Assembly: GCF_014876185.1 (NCBI RefSeq)
Contig: NZ_JADALJ010000001.1
Location: 2,151,501 to 2,215,500 of the forward strand
Origin: Rufibacter sp. LB8
GTDB lineage: Bacteria > Bacteroidota > Bacteroidia > Cytophagales > Hymenobacteraceae
Reading direction: 5' to 3'
DNA length: 64,000 nt
Made by a program: the position numbers and the translations under genes. Positions 47,336-56,015 of the stretch are shown here, one piece after another. Below the pieces are notes generated by a model, which had not been told where the DNA came from, ran no database searches, and was given only the letters and a program-made list of their open reading frames with translations. The first letter of the stretch is position 1, and each line of letters begins with the position of its first letter.

Positions 47336-49516
47336 CTACTTTTCAGTTTTCACTTTTATGTCAGTGCCCAGGCGTTGCAGGTAGGCAATGAGGGCGACAA
47401 TCTCTTTCTCAGGTTTCACTTCTATGCCTTCCTTGGCCAGCTCGGCAGAGATTTGGGCAGCTTGTTTCTGCAGGTCGGCGTTGGCCTGTTGGGCGTAGCC
47501 GGCGGGATATGGTGTGCCCAGTTTCTGCAGGGCTTCAATCTTGACCGGTGTGTCTGAGGTGTCTAAGTCTTTCTCAAACAACCACGGGTAAGCGGGCATA
47601 ATAGAACCCGGCGACATGCTGGTGGGGTCTAACATGTGGTGGTAGTGCCAGCTGTGCGGGTACTTTCCGCCTACGCGGTGCAAGTCTGGCCCGGTGCGCT
47701 TAGAACCCCACAGGAACGGACGGTCATACACAAACTCGCCGGCTTTGGAATACTCGCCGTAGCGCTCGGTTTCTGACCTAAACGGCCGAACCATTTGCGT
47801 ATGGCAGTTCACACAGCCTTCCTTGATATAGACGTCGCGGCCCTGTAATTCCAGTGATGTGTAAGGCTTCACTGAAGCAATGGTCGGCACGTTAGATTCT
47901 ACTAAGAAGGTAGGAATCATCTCCACAGCCCCGCCAATCAGGATAGCCACGGTGGCCCATACCGCCATTTGAATAGGACGACGCTCAATCCAGCGGTGCC
48001 AGTGTCCTTTATGCTCCACGCCTTTAATCATAGGCATCATTGGCGCGGCGTGGGCTTCTTCGTTGGCGAGCAAAGACCCGGATTTCACGGTCTTAATCAC
48101 GTTGTAGAGCATCACAAACACACCGCCCAGGTACAACACGCCCCCAATACCACGCAGGTAATACATAGGCACCAATTGCAGCACGGTCTCTAAGAAGTTA
48201 GAGTATTGCAACAGGCCGTCTTGGTTAAACTGTTTCCACATTAAGCCTTGGGTGAAACCGGCCCAGTACATAGGAATGGCGTAGAACAGAATCCCCAGCG
48301 TACCTAACCAGAAGTGCACATTGGCCAGTTTTTTAGAATATAGTTTAGTCTGAAAAATGCGCGGCAACAGCCAATAGATAATCCCGAAGGTCAGGAACCC
48401 GTTCCAGCCTAGTGCGCCTACGTGTACGTGTGCTACTATCCAGTCTGTAAAGTGAGCAATGGCGTTCACGTTTTTCAGCGACAGCATAGGGCCTTCAAAC
48501 GTAGCCATACCGTAGGCCGTGATAGCCACTACCATGAACTTAAGCACCGGCTCTTCGCGCACTTTGTCCCAGGCACCGCGCAAGGTCAGGAGGCCGTTAA
48601 TCATCCCGCCCCAGCTAGGCGCCAAAAGCATCACCGAGAACACCACGCCCAAACTCTGCGCCCAATCGGGCAAAGACGTGTACAGCAAATGGTGCGGACC
48701 GGCCCAAATGTAAATGAAAATCAAGGACCAGAAGTGGATGATGGATAATCTATAAGAATATACCGGACGATTAGCCGCCTTGGGCAGGAAGTAATACATC
48801 ATGCCCAGGTACGGCGTGGTCAAAAAGAATGCGACTGCGTTGTGGCCATACCACCACTGCACCAGCGCATCTTGCACCCCGGCGTAACCAGAGTAGCTTT
48901 TCATGAACGTCACCGGAATCTCGTAGGAGTTCACAATGTGTAGCACCGCCACGGTCAAAAAAGTAGCAATGTAAAACCAGATACCCACGTACAGGTGGCG
49001 CTCGCGGCGTTTCAGAATGGTTCCGAACATGTTCCAGCCGAACACTACCCACACTACCGTAATGGCAATGTCAATGGGCCACTCTAATTCAGCGTATTCT
49101 TTAGAAGTGGTGTAGCCCAAGGGCAGCGTAATCACGGCAGCTACAATAATCAACTGCCAGGCCCAGAAATGGATTTTACTGAGCACATCTGAATACATGC
49201 GGGTTTTGCAGAGGCGCTGCAAACTGTAATACACCCCCATGAAAATACCGTTGCCCACAAAGGCGAAAATCACGGCGTTGGTGTGCAAGGGCCGTACCCG
49301 CCCGAAGGTGGTGTACTCGGTGCCCATGTTCAGTTCTGGCCGCGCCAGCTGGAAAGCGATCAGCACGCCGATCATCATACCGGCTATTCCCCAGAACAAG
49401 GTGGCGTACGCAAAGTCCCTGACAATCTTGTTGTCATAGAAGAAGGTATCTACCCAACTGGGGTCGTCGGTTTTCCGGAGCGGCGGATTGGGTTTGGTGA
49501 GGGTTAGCGTTGACAT
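47336..49516 (-). CDS. ccoNO: fused cbb3-type cytochrome c oxidase subunits I and II
   Basis: A 726-residue fusion of CcoN and CcoO. The N-terminal two thirds (about 1-480) are the heme-copper oxidase core with heme and CuB ligand histidines in RPLHTNAVIFAF, QWWYGHNAVAFFL, AGPHHLLYT and VAHVHVGALGWNG. From about residue 510 a CcoO part follows with one membrane helix and a heme c site (GCVNCHTQMVRP). Such fusions are known in Bacteroidota. It is the catalytic core of the high-affinity oxidase. Its promoter has two FNR/FixK-like boxes. Confidence 0.95.
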   Translation of the reverse strand: MSTLTLTKPNPPLRKTDDPSWVDTFFYDNKIVRDFAYATLFWGIAGMMIGVLIAFQLARPELNMGTEYTTFGRVRPLHTNAVIFAFVGNGIFMGVYYSLQRLCKTRMYSDVLSKIHFWAWQLIIVAAVITLPLGYTTSKEYAELEWPIDIAITVVWVVFGWNMFGTILKRRERHLYVGIWFYIATFLTVAVLHIVNSYEIPVTFMKSYSGYAGVQDALVQWWYGHNAVAFFLTTPYLGMMYYFLPKAANRPVYSYRLSIIHFWSLIFIYIWAGPHHLLYTSLPDWAQSLGVVFSVMLLAPSWGGMINGLLTLRGAWDKVREEPVLKFMVVAITAYGMATFEGPMLSLKNVNAIAHFTDWIVAHVHVGALGWNGFLTFGIIYWLLPRIFQTKLYSKKLANVHFWLGTLGILFYAIPMYWAGFTQGLMWKQFNQDGLLQYSNFLETVLQLVPMYYLRGIGGVLYLGGVFVMLYNVIKTVKSGSLLANEEAHAAPMMPMIKGVEHKGHWHRWIERRPIQMAVWATVAILIGGAVEMIPTFLVESNVPTIASVKPYTSLELQGRDVYIKEGCVNCHTQMVRPFRSETERYGEYSKAGEFVYDRPFLWGSKRTGPDLHRVGGKYPHSWHYHHMLDPTSMSPGSIMPAYPWLFEKDLDTSDTPVKIEALQKLGTPYPAGYAQQANADLQKQAAQISAELAKEGIEVKPEKEIVALIAYLQRLGTDIKVKTEK

Positions 49517-49540
49517 GTACGTGGTGTTTATTGAACACTA

Positions 49541-49605
49541 CAAATGTCAGGAGTACCGCCAGGGAAAAAGATGACGGTTGTCAGTTGCGCGGGTGATTGA
49601 TGTCA
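49541..49605 (-). promoter_or_regulatory. ccoNO promoter with two FNR/FixK-like boxes
   Basis: The -7 box GACATTTG is at 49548-49541. Proximal box TGACGGTTGTCA at 49572-49583 is 31 nt away edge to edge; distal box TGATTGATGTCA at 49594-49605 is 22 bp further. Confidence 0.8.
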
Positions 49606-49727
49606 AAAAGGGAGGTAAAGGCGAAAGGGCTAAAACGATTAAAAAGTGGAGCTAGCGCCGTACAATTAAAGGCCCAGAAAAAATTAATACATCACTTAAC
49701 AGGTGAAGTCTGGAAATTCAATTTATT

Positions 49728-50426
49728 TTGAATAACTCTCGCACTCAACCTAAAGCTCCTACCATCAGAACCTCGCGCCCATTTCTTAATTCTTCCACCG
49801 TTTTCACGCTCACGCTGCTGGTTCTGGGGCTTACCGTCTTAAGCGTGTATTTATTCGGCCTTGGCCGACACCATACGTTTTTCCAGAACTCGTTGCTTTC
49901 CACTTCGCTGTTGTCGTTGGCGTTCTTTGGGTTTGTGAGCGCGGGGCTTTATAGAGGCGTGAAATTAAAAGATACAGTAGGCAACATCACAGACAGAATT
50001 CCCTTCCGGCGAGAGACAACCGCAAGCAAGAAACGCACCGGTTGGTCAAATTTTCTAGATGTATCCCCCACCTTCCCTAGCGGTAATTCATCTGGTTCTT
50101 CTAAAAGTGGTTTTGATTTGGGCGACTTAGACGGTGGAGATGAAGGCTGTCTGGTAGTGCTAGCTGGCATCTTGCTTTGGATACTGGCGGCGGTGGTGCT
50201 GAGCGTTGTGCTTTTTCTCTTTGGCGAAGTTCTGTTGGTAGCCGTGTTCGCGTTTATGGCTATGCTCTATTGGGTCTTCTTTAGGGCCTTGCGATTGGTG
50301 TTTCGGCACAGTCACCAGACCAAGGGCCGATTGTTGGCAAGTTTGGGCTTTGGCTTGGTTTATACCTTGTTGTACAACAGCTGGATTTACGGAATTTTTC
50401 TGTTGGTAGAGTATTTTAGATCTTAA
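49728..50426 (+). CDS. uncharacterized membrane protein (TTG start)
   Basis: A 232-residue protein with two N-terminal membrane helices, a hydrophilic Ser/Gly/Asp-rich linker (about 95-140, DLGDLDGGDEG) and about three C-terminal helices. No family recognised. There is no ATG near the N-terminus: the frame is closed by TGA at 49704-49706 and the best start is TTG at 49728. It is divergent from ccoNO but has no FNR/FixK-like box facing it. Confidence 0.65.
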   Translation: MNNSRTQPKAPTIRTSRPFLNSSTVFTLTLLVLGLTVLSVYLFGLGRHHTFFQNSLLSTSLLSLAFFGFVSAGLYRGVKLKDTVGNITDRIPFRRETTASKKRTGWSNFLDVSPTFPSGNSSGSSKSGFDLGDLDGGDEGCLVVLAGILLWILAAVVLSVVLFLFGEVLLVAVFAFMAMLYWVFFRALRLVFRHSHQTKGRLLASLGFGLVYTLLYNSWIYGIFLLVEYFRS

Positions 50427-50471
50427 TTCCGTTTTCGGGCTCATTTTTGAAAATGGGCCCGAAAACGGAAT
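50425..50471. repeat. family A hairpin
   Basis: Near-perfect arms AATTCCGTTTTCGGGCTC and complement at the end of the preceding membrane protein gene. A likely terminator. Confidence 0.8.
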
Positions 50472-50568
50472 GATGTCTTTTTCTGTTTACACTTCCACGC
50501 CAACCTCCAAACTACTTACCAAACACTTTTCTTTCACTTTCTCCGTATCTTTTAAGAAATTGCAGACC

Positions 50569-50805
50569 ATGGGCGCCCTGAAAGAAGACTTGCATAAACT
50601 GATTGAAAGCACCGAAGACGAAGCGCTGCTGCAGAACATTTTCATGCTGCTGTCAAACCCACAGCAACCCGCCGGCCAGATCTGGGAAAGTTTAAGCGCA
50701 GAACAACGGCAACAAGTGCTGGACAATGAAGCCGAGATTGACGACCCAAAAGCCTGGCTCAGCCATGAAGACCAAGTGAAAGCCAATGCCCCATGGCTCA
50801 AATAA
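50569..50805 (+). CDS. antitoxin of a type II toxin-antitoxin pair
   Basis: A 78-residue acidic protein from ATG 50569 (MGALKEDLHKLIESTEDEALLQNIFMLL). Size, helical character and a 13-bp overlap with a RelE/ParE-type gene indicate the antitoxin. It would bind and neutralise the toxin and repress the pair's own promoter. Confidence 0.8.
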   Translation: MGALKEDLHKLIESTEDEALLQNIFMLLSNPQQPAGQIWESLSAEQRQQVLDNEAEIDDPKAWLSHEDQVKANAPWLK

Positions 50806-51080
50806 TTTGGCATAAACGCGCCACCCAACAGTTTCAGGCTATTCAAACCTACCTTTTAGAGGAATTTGGGAAGAAAGCAGCCAAGGAGTTTACTTTTCAT
50901 AGCTTCCAATTTCTGGAATTACTCCAGCAATTTCCCACGCTAGGTACCATTGAAAACCCAGAAAAGAACATCAGAGGTTTTGTCCTGCACCGCCACACCA
51001 CGCTGCTGTACAAATCAGTGAACGAAAAGATTTACCTGCTGGCCTTTTTTGATAACCGGCAAAATCCTTCCAAGAAATAA
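50793..51080 (+). CDS. RelE/ParE-family toxin
   Basis: A 95-residue protein with the RelE/ParE fold: QIIWHKRATQQFQAIQTYLLEEFGKKAAKEF at the N-terminus, GFVLHRHTTLLYKSVNEKIYLLAFFDNRQNP at the C-terminus. These toxins inhibit translation (RelE) or gyrase (ParE); sequence alone does not separate them, though the C-terminal FFDNRQNP resembles the ParE type. It follows and overlaps the antitoxin gene, between ccoNO and the ccoIS operon. Confidence 0.85.
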   Translation: MAQIIWHKRATQQFQAIQTYLLEEFGKKAAKEFTFHSFQFLELLQQFPTLGTIENPEKNIRGFVLHRHTTLLYKSVNEKIYLLAFFDNRQNPSKK

Positions 51081-51087
51081 AATAAAT

Positions 51088-51131
51088 CCCCATTTTCGGG
51101 CTCATTTCTGAAAACGAGCCCGAAAACGGGA
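51088..51131. repeat. family A hairpin
   Basis: Arms CCCATTTTCGGGCTC and GAGCCCGAAAACGGG, 8 bp past the toxin stop codon; a likely terminator. Confidence 0.8.
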
Positions 51132-51208
51132 ATGCTTCTTCCATCCACAAAACTACTCTCAGCTTCTTCAGAGAAAGCAACCACAACGCTGCCTATCCCC
51201 AGAATTAC

Positions 51209-51856
51209 TTACCGTTGGTCTGGAGGCAATTGCTGGTCAAACGGCAGGAAGCGGTTGTTTTTCAGGACATACAGAATGGTGCGGGTCTGTTCAATCACCG
51301 AAACGCCATCCAAGCCCAGCGGTCTTTTTTTCTGGTTCCGGAAGTCAGTCACCACGGAGTCTTTGGGCGCCAGGCGCAGTTGATACACGCTAAACAAACC
51401 GTTGGCCAGTTTCTGCGCCGGATACGTGGCCACCTTCACCAGTTTAGCCTGCCGCGCGAAATCCAGGAACGCCAGCACATGAATAGAATCATTCTCCAGC
51501 ACCTGCACGGCGTAGTCGCGTTTCTGGTCACCGTTAAAATCCCCGATGATGTAGAGCGGATCTTTGACGAACGATTGGTTCTGGGCCAGAATCTGGTCAG
51601 GTAACGCGGCTACTTTGGCCTTGGGCCGCTGCTGCGTGAGCAAGTCAGTGAGCGTGTCGGGCAGCGCGAAGGTGATTTTCCCTTTGCGGGTGGCTTTGGC
51701 CAAACTGTCAATAGAGGCTTTGGCGTCTTCGTCAATCTGGGTTTCAATCACGTCTTCATCGGCGGTCTTGTACCGGCCATCTGCCGATTCTGACTGACAG
51801 CCCGAAAAGCCCAGCAACGAAACAAAAGCGAGCGCATATAAGGTGAGATGTTTCAT
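51209..51856 (-). CDS. uncharacterized lipoprotein with FG-GAP-like motif
   Basis: A 215-residue lipoprotein (lipobox GFSGC). The middle holds YIIGDFNGDQKRDYAVQVLEN, similar to a calcium-binding FG-GAP/EF-hand-like loop, then a beta-rich C-terminus. No family recognised. Upstream lie a long inverted repeat (51901-51974) and a family A hairpin (51994-52040) separating it from ccoS. Confidence 0.7.
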   Translation of the reverse strand: MKHLTLYALAFVSLLGFSGCQSESADGRYKTADEDVIETQIDEDAKASIDSLAKATRKGKITFALPDTLTDLLTQQRPKAKVAALPDQILAQNQSFVKDPLYIIGDFNGDQKRDYAVQVLENDSIHVLAFLDFARQAKLVKVATYPAQKLANGLFSVYQLRLAPKDSVVTDFRNQKKRPLGLDGVSVIEQTRTILYVLKNNRFLPFDQQLPPDQR

Positions 51857-51900
51857 GGTTTCTAATAATATGTAGCTTTTGATAATGGATTTAGAGCAAA

Positions 51901-52040
51901 CTATGGCGCGGATTTACTTCCGTGACTTGCCTTTTTGCCACTTAAAAGTCATGAAAGTAAATCCGCGCCATAGAAGGTGAGCCATAGTTGCCAATTCCTG
52001 TTTTTAGCCTCATTTCTGAAAACGGGCCCGAAAACGGAAA
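51901..52040. repeat. long inverted repeat plus family A hairpin
   Basis: Inverted repeat 51901-51974 with arms CTATGGCGCGGATTTAC... and complement, sister to 5957-6030 and 60529-60585. A family A hairpin at 51994-52040 ends 1 bp before the ccoS stop. Confidence 0.8.
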
Positions 52041-52211
52041 TCAATCTCCTCCTTCTTCTTTCACCGCAGGTTTTTCTTCCTCAAACAACATGCGCACGGC
52101 GGGCGTGTAGTCGTCTTCATATTGACCAGACTTAACCGCCCAGATAAACGAACTCAGAAAAAACAGCGCCACCGTGAGGCTGATGCCAATTAATAAAAAG
52201 ATGATGGTCAT
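52041..52211 (-). CDS. ccoS: cbb3 oxidase assembly protein CcoS
   Basis: A 56-residue protein with an N-terminal membrane helix (MTIIFLLIGISLTVALFFLS) and the CcoS motif FIWAVKSGQYEDDYTPAVRML. It begins 4 bp after ccoI ends. CcoS is needed for cofactor insertion into CcoN. Confidence 0.93.
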   Translation of the reverse strand: MTIIFLLIGISLTVALFFLSSFIWAVKSGQYEDDYTPAVRMLFEEEKPAVKEEGGD

Positions 52212-52215
52212 AGCG

Positions 52216-54660
52216 TTACGCGTTAGAAGTAGAAGTCAAAAAGCCCATGCGCCAGGCCACCCAGCGCACGCCCAGCACCGAGCACAGAATCACACTAATG
52301 GAACTGATGGGCATTAAAATGGCCGAAGCCACTGGCGTAAACTGCCCCGTCACCGCCAAGCTCAGCCCCACAATGTTGTACACAAACGACACCAGAAAAG
52401 AACCCAGAATCACGTACAGCGCGCGCTTGGAGAACACCAGAAATTTGGCCAGTTGCGTGAAAGAACCGGCATCCAGAATGGCGTCACAGCCCGGCGAAAA
52501 CCCGTTTACCGACGACGTAACCGCAATGCCCGCATCGCTCATTTTTAGGGCACCGGCATCGTTCAAACCATCTCCCACCATGATGACTTTCTTGCCTTCG
52601 GCTTTCAGTTTCTCAATGTAGGCCAGTTTATTGGCGGGGGTTTGGTTGAAGTTCAAATCAGCGGCAGGGCCGAATAATACGCGCAGGTTCTCAGCCTCGG
52701 CGGCGTTGTCCCCGGAAAGCACGGCCAGTTGTTTGCCTTGCTTTTGCAGTTCCCTTACCAATTCTTGCAGGCCTGGCCGGTAGTGGTTGCTGAAGGTGTA
52801 AAAGCCTACCACTGCATTTTCCAGGGCAATGTACACACGGGTGGCCAGCGTATTTTTAGTAGTCTGGTTAAGCTGCGCGCCCACAAATTCGGCGGAACCG
52901 ACCTTTATTTCCAGACCGTTGACCACGCCGGTAATGCCTTGGCCCGCCACTTCCTGGTACTGGCTCACGGGCAACACCGGCCCCAGCAGTTGCTGATATA
53001 GACTCTGGCTCAAAGGGTGCGTGGAATGCTGCAACACAGATTTCACGGCGGTAATTTCCGGGGCGTTCAGCACGTTTCCGGTGAACAGAATATCGGTTTG
53101 GGCGCTTTCCGTCAAGGTTCCGGTTTTGTCGAAGACCACGGCATCGGCCTTGGCCAATGTTTCGGCCACATCGCCGTTTTTAAGGTAGAACTTCTGCTTT
53201 CCGAAGATTTTGAGCACGTTAGACAGCGTGAACGGCGTACTCAGCGACAAGGCGCACGGGCAGGCAATCACCAACACCGAGGTGAAGGCTTTGATGGCCA
53301 TGTCCGTATCTCGGGGCACCCAGTACACCAGCGCGCCCAGGGCAATCAGCATGGTCACCGAGATAAACCAACCGCCCACTTTGTCGGCGTACGTGCCCAC
53401 CCCGAAATAGCTTTTCTCCTTTTGAAAAACGTCATTGTTCCAGAGCTGGGTGAGGTAACTCTGCGATACGTCTTTAATCACTTCCAACTCAATGCTTTCG
53501 CCCACCTGACGGCCACCGGCGTAGATGATTTCGCCGGGCACCTTGGGCACCGCCACAGATTCACCCGAGACAAAACTGTAGTCAATAAAGGCGTTTCCAC
53601 GGAGCAGAATAGCGTCTGCGGGCACCAATTCCTGGTTTCTGATTCTAATGCGTTTGGTGGGCGTGAGTTCTTTCACAGCCATGGTGCGCTCCTGCCCTTT
53701 CTCCAGCACGGTCACCGAAATAGGGAAATACGCTTTGTAGTCGCGGTCAAAGGTGAGGGCGTCATAGGTGGTCTGCTGCACGTATTTGCCAATCAGCATG
53801 AAGAACACCAAGCCCGTAAACGAATCCAGAAAGCCGGGGCCGCTTCCGCTGATGATGTCATATAAACTCACACAGAACAAAGACGCCAATCCCAGACTGA
53901 TGGGCGTGTCCAGGTTAATGTGCCGCTGCTTTAGAGATTGCCAGGCCGACGTGAAAAACCCCTTCGCGCTGAACAGCAGCACCGGCAAGGCCAGCACAAT
54001 GCTCAGGTACCCGAAAAACGGCCCAAACGTCTCCTTGATTTCATCTGCCAGCGCGAAGTATTCCGGAAAGCTGAACAGCATAATGTTCCCGAAGAAGAAG
54101 CCCGCCACGCCCAACTGCAGGTTAATGCCCAAGGTGTTTTTCTCTTTCTTAACCGAGAGGTTGTCCAGGTTAAGCGTGGGCGCGTAGCCAATTTTATGCA
54201 ACAGCGTGACCACCGCGCTCAGTTTGGTCTGCGCCGGGTGGTACGAAATGGAAATCTCTTTTCTGGGGAAATTCACGCGTGACTCCAGCACACCCTGGTC
54301 TAGTTTATAGAGGTTTTCCAGAAGCCAGATACAAGAACTGCAGTGCATGTTGGGCACTTTGAAATGCACTTTCTCCAGGGCCTCGCTCTGGAACGTGAGC
54401 AATTGACTGCGCACGGCCGTGGCATCTAAATACGCGAACTGGCCCATGGTCACCTCTTCCTCTTTGACCGCAACGCCAGGTTTTTCGCCCTGTTCCAGGT
54501 TGTAGTAGGTGCAGAGGTTGTTGGCGTAGAGCAGTTCATACACGGCCTTGCAGCCGGTGCAGCAGAAGGCTTTCTCCTCCACGTGCAGCGGTTCAGACGT
54601 GCATTCATCGCCGCAGTGGTAGCAGTGCTCTTTTATCTGGGGGCAGGCGGTTTCAATCAT
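52216..54660 (-). CDS. ccoI: copper-transporting P-type ATPase CcoI
   Basis: An 814-residue P1B-ATPase. The N-terminus has a Cys-rich metal-binding domain (CYHCGDECTSEPLHVEEKAFCCTGC) and a heavy-metal domain (MHCSSCIW). The transport site is CPCALSLSTPF, the phosphorylation site DKTGTLTE, and the hinge VGDGLNDAGALKMSDAG. CcoI exports copper for the CuB site of cbb3 oxidase. ccoS follows in the same operon. The promoter carries an FNR/FixK-like box array shared with the divergent gene. Confidence 0.96.
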   Translation of the reverse strand: MIETACPQIKEHCYHCGDECTSEPLHVEEKAFCCTGCKAVYELLYANNLCTYYNLEQGEKPGVAVKEEEVTMGQFAYLDATAVRSQLLTFQSEALEKVHFKVPNMHCSSCIWLLENLYKLDQGVLESRVNFPRKEISISYHPAQTKLSAVVTLLHKIGYAPTLNLDNLSVKKEKNTLGINLQLGVAGFFFGNIMLFSFPEYFALADEIKETFGPFFGYLSIVLALPVLLFSAKGFFTSAWQSLKQRHINLDTPISLGLASLFCVSLYDIISGSGPGFLDSFTGLVFFMLIGKYVQQTTYDALTFDRDYKAYFPISVTVLEKGQERTMAVKELTPTKRIRIRNQELVPADAILLRGNAFIDYSFVSGESVAVPKVPGEIIYAGGRQVGESIELEVIKDVSQSYLTQLWNNDVFQKEKSYFGVGTYADKVGGWFISVTMLIALGALVYWVPRDTDMAIKAFTSVLVIACPCALSLSTPFTLSNVLKIFGKQKFYLKNGDVAETLAKADAVVFDKTGTLTESAQTDILFTGNVLNAPEITAVKSVLQHSTHPLSQSLYQQLLGPVLPVSQYQEVAGQGITGVVNGLEIKVGSAEFVGAQLNQTTKNTLATRVYIALENAVVGFYTFSNHYRPGLQELVRELQKQGKQLAVLSGDNAAEAENLRVLFGPAADLNFNQTPANKLAYIEKLKAEGKKVIMVGDGLNDAGALKMSDAGIAVTSSVNGFSPGCDAILDAGSFTQLAKFLVFSKRALYVILGSFLVSFVYNIVGLSLAVTGQFTPVASAILMPISSISVILCSVLGVRWVAWRMGFLTSTSNA

Positions 54661-54685
54661 GGGTCTTCGGCCTTTGAATCAATCA

Positions 54686-54781
54686 CAAAATTACCCTGGC
54701 TTGTCCCCTGAAATTATGATGCACATCACTCTTTTAGATGATTCTTACCGCTTTACAGGTAAACTTCTTCCCTCATCTTTG
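54686..54781. promoter_or_regulatory. divergent ccoI / 54890 promoter region with FNR/FixK-like boxes
   Basis: Toward ccoI: -7 box TAATTTTG (54693-54686) with box TGATGCACATCA (54717-54728), 31 nt apart edge to edge. A weaker box TGATTCTTACCG lies at 54739-54750, 22 bp further. From that box a plus-strand -7 box CATCTTTG (54774-54781) is again 31 nt away, so the array may serve both directions. Confidence 0.75.
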
Positions 54782-54807
54782 TACAAAGAGATCCGGCTTT
54801 CCGGCAA

Positions 54808-54852
54808 TTCCCGTTTTCGGCTTCATTTCTGAAAACGAGGCCAAAAACGGAA
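54808..54852. repeat. family A hairpin in a predicted 5' leader
   Basis: It lies between the predicted divergent promoter (54774-54781) and the ATG at 54890, so it would be in the 5' untranslated region of that transcript. Confidence 0.75.
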
Positions 54853-54889
54853 GTCATATTCTACTTCGCAGCACTTAAATCTCTCGTTT

Positions 54890-55354
54890 ATGCGAAACGC
54901 AACCCTAACATTTATTCTCTTACTGGCTCTGTTGTTGTGGGCCGGCATGATCCTGGGCATTTCTTTCTTGGAGGCGCCCGTCAAATTCACCGCCCCTAAC
55001 ATTACCTTGGCCCTGGGGCTGGGCATTGGCCGTCTGGTCTTCGGGTGGCTGAACAAATGCGAACTGGTTTTCTGCGCCATTCTCCTGATTGGTCTGCTCT
55101 TCAACCGCGCCTATGGAAAGGCTTGGGTACCAGCCATCATTCTGGCCACTATACTCCTGTTTCAAACCTTCTGGCTGCTGCCTGCCCTTGACGTGAGGGC
55201 CGTTCAAATCATAGCTGGCCACACGCCTCCGCCCAGTAACCTGCATTTTGGCTACGTGGCACTGGAACTCCTGAAAGTTATGCTGCTTTTGTTCACCGCT
55301 TTTACCGTTTACCGCCAACAGTTGGCATCTGTCCGCGCAACTGCGCTTTCTTAA
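54890..55354 (+). CDS. small polytopic membrane protein (DUF4149-like)
   Basis: A 154-residue protein with four membrane helices. The first has LLLWAGMILGISFLEAPVKF, reminiscent of DUF4149/TMEM205-like proteins; this is a weak similarity. It is divergent from ccoI and 18 bp upstream of a cupin gene. The promoter arrangement suggests control by the same low-oxygen regulator. Function unknown. Confidence 0.75.
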   Translation: MRNATLTFILLLALLLWAGMILGISFLEAPVKFTAPNITLALGLGIGRLVFGWLNKCELVFCAILLIGLLFNRAYGKAWVPAIILATILLFQTFWLLPALDVRAVQIIAGHTPPPSNLHFGYVALELLKVMLLLFTAFTVYRQQLASVRATALS

Positions 55355-55372
55355 ACTTTTATCGCTATTAAT

Positions 55373-55666
55373 ATGGAAAATCTAACCGACCACGTACCGT
55401 ACACCCCCGAGAAATTCAACAGCAAAATCCTCCTGAACCAAGACGGGCAGAAAACCATTCTCTTCGCCTTCGCGCAAGGCCAAGGCCTGAAAACGCACAC
55501 CACGCCCAACCAGGCAGTTTTGGTAGTGCTGGAAGGCACCGCCCATTTCATGATGGAAGACCAAACCCATGACCTGACTTCAGGCACCGCCATCTACATT
55601 CCCGCCAACGTGCCGCACGCCTTAACGGCGGTTACTGATTTTAAAATGTTGCTGGTGAAGCCTTGA
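55373..55666 (+). CDS. small cupin-domain protein
   Basis: A 97-residue single cupin. The beta-barrel motifs are KTHTTPNQAVLVVLEGTAHFMMEDQTHDLTSG and IPANVPHAL, with metal-ligand-like His residues (H42 region and H near 83). It likely binds a metal or small ligand. It is probably co-transcribed with the preceding membrane protein. Confidence 0.87.
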   Translation: MENLTDHVPYTPEKFNSKILLNQDGQKTILFAFAQGQGLKTHTTPNQAVLVVLEGTAHFMMEDQTHDLTSGTAIYIPANVPHALTAVTDFKMLLVKP

Positions 55667-56015
55667 TGAATTTGGAGATTTGAAGATGCGGGAATTTGAA
55701 GGTGTGTAGATGTTGATCTGTAGGGGCGTATTGCATACGCCCTTGCGGTGGCCGCTGTGGTATCTTTTATTCCTGGAAGAGGATGAACCAAATATTCTTG
55801 AATCAGGAATGCGTGAGGGCGTATGCGATACGCCCCTACATCACGCTGGCATCCAAGAGAATGTAGGGACAGGGCTTGACCTGTCCGGAACGGTGGCCCT
55901 CCCATTAGGTAGGCAATGCAACCAAATGGAATGCGCCTTCGGGAATCCGTAGGACCAGGAATGCGAAAGGACAGGTCGCGACCTGTCCCTACATCATCAT
56001 GAATGTACAAATCCT
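55667..56015. repeat. repeat-rich intergenic region
   Basis: No gene. It has an inverted pair (GTAGGGGCGTATTGCATACG near 55721 and CGTATGCGATACGCCCCTAC near 55820), two related palindromes (a degenerate copy at 55867-55886 and perfect GGACAGGTCGCGACCTGTCC at 55969-55988), and CAGGAATGCG tags near 55805 and 55956. Confidence 0.8.
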
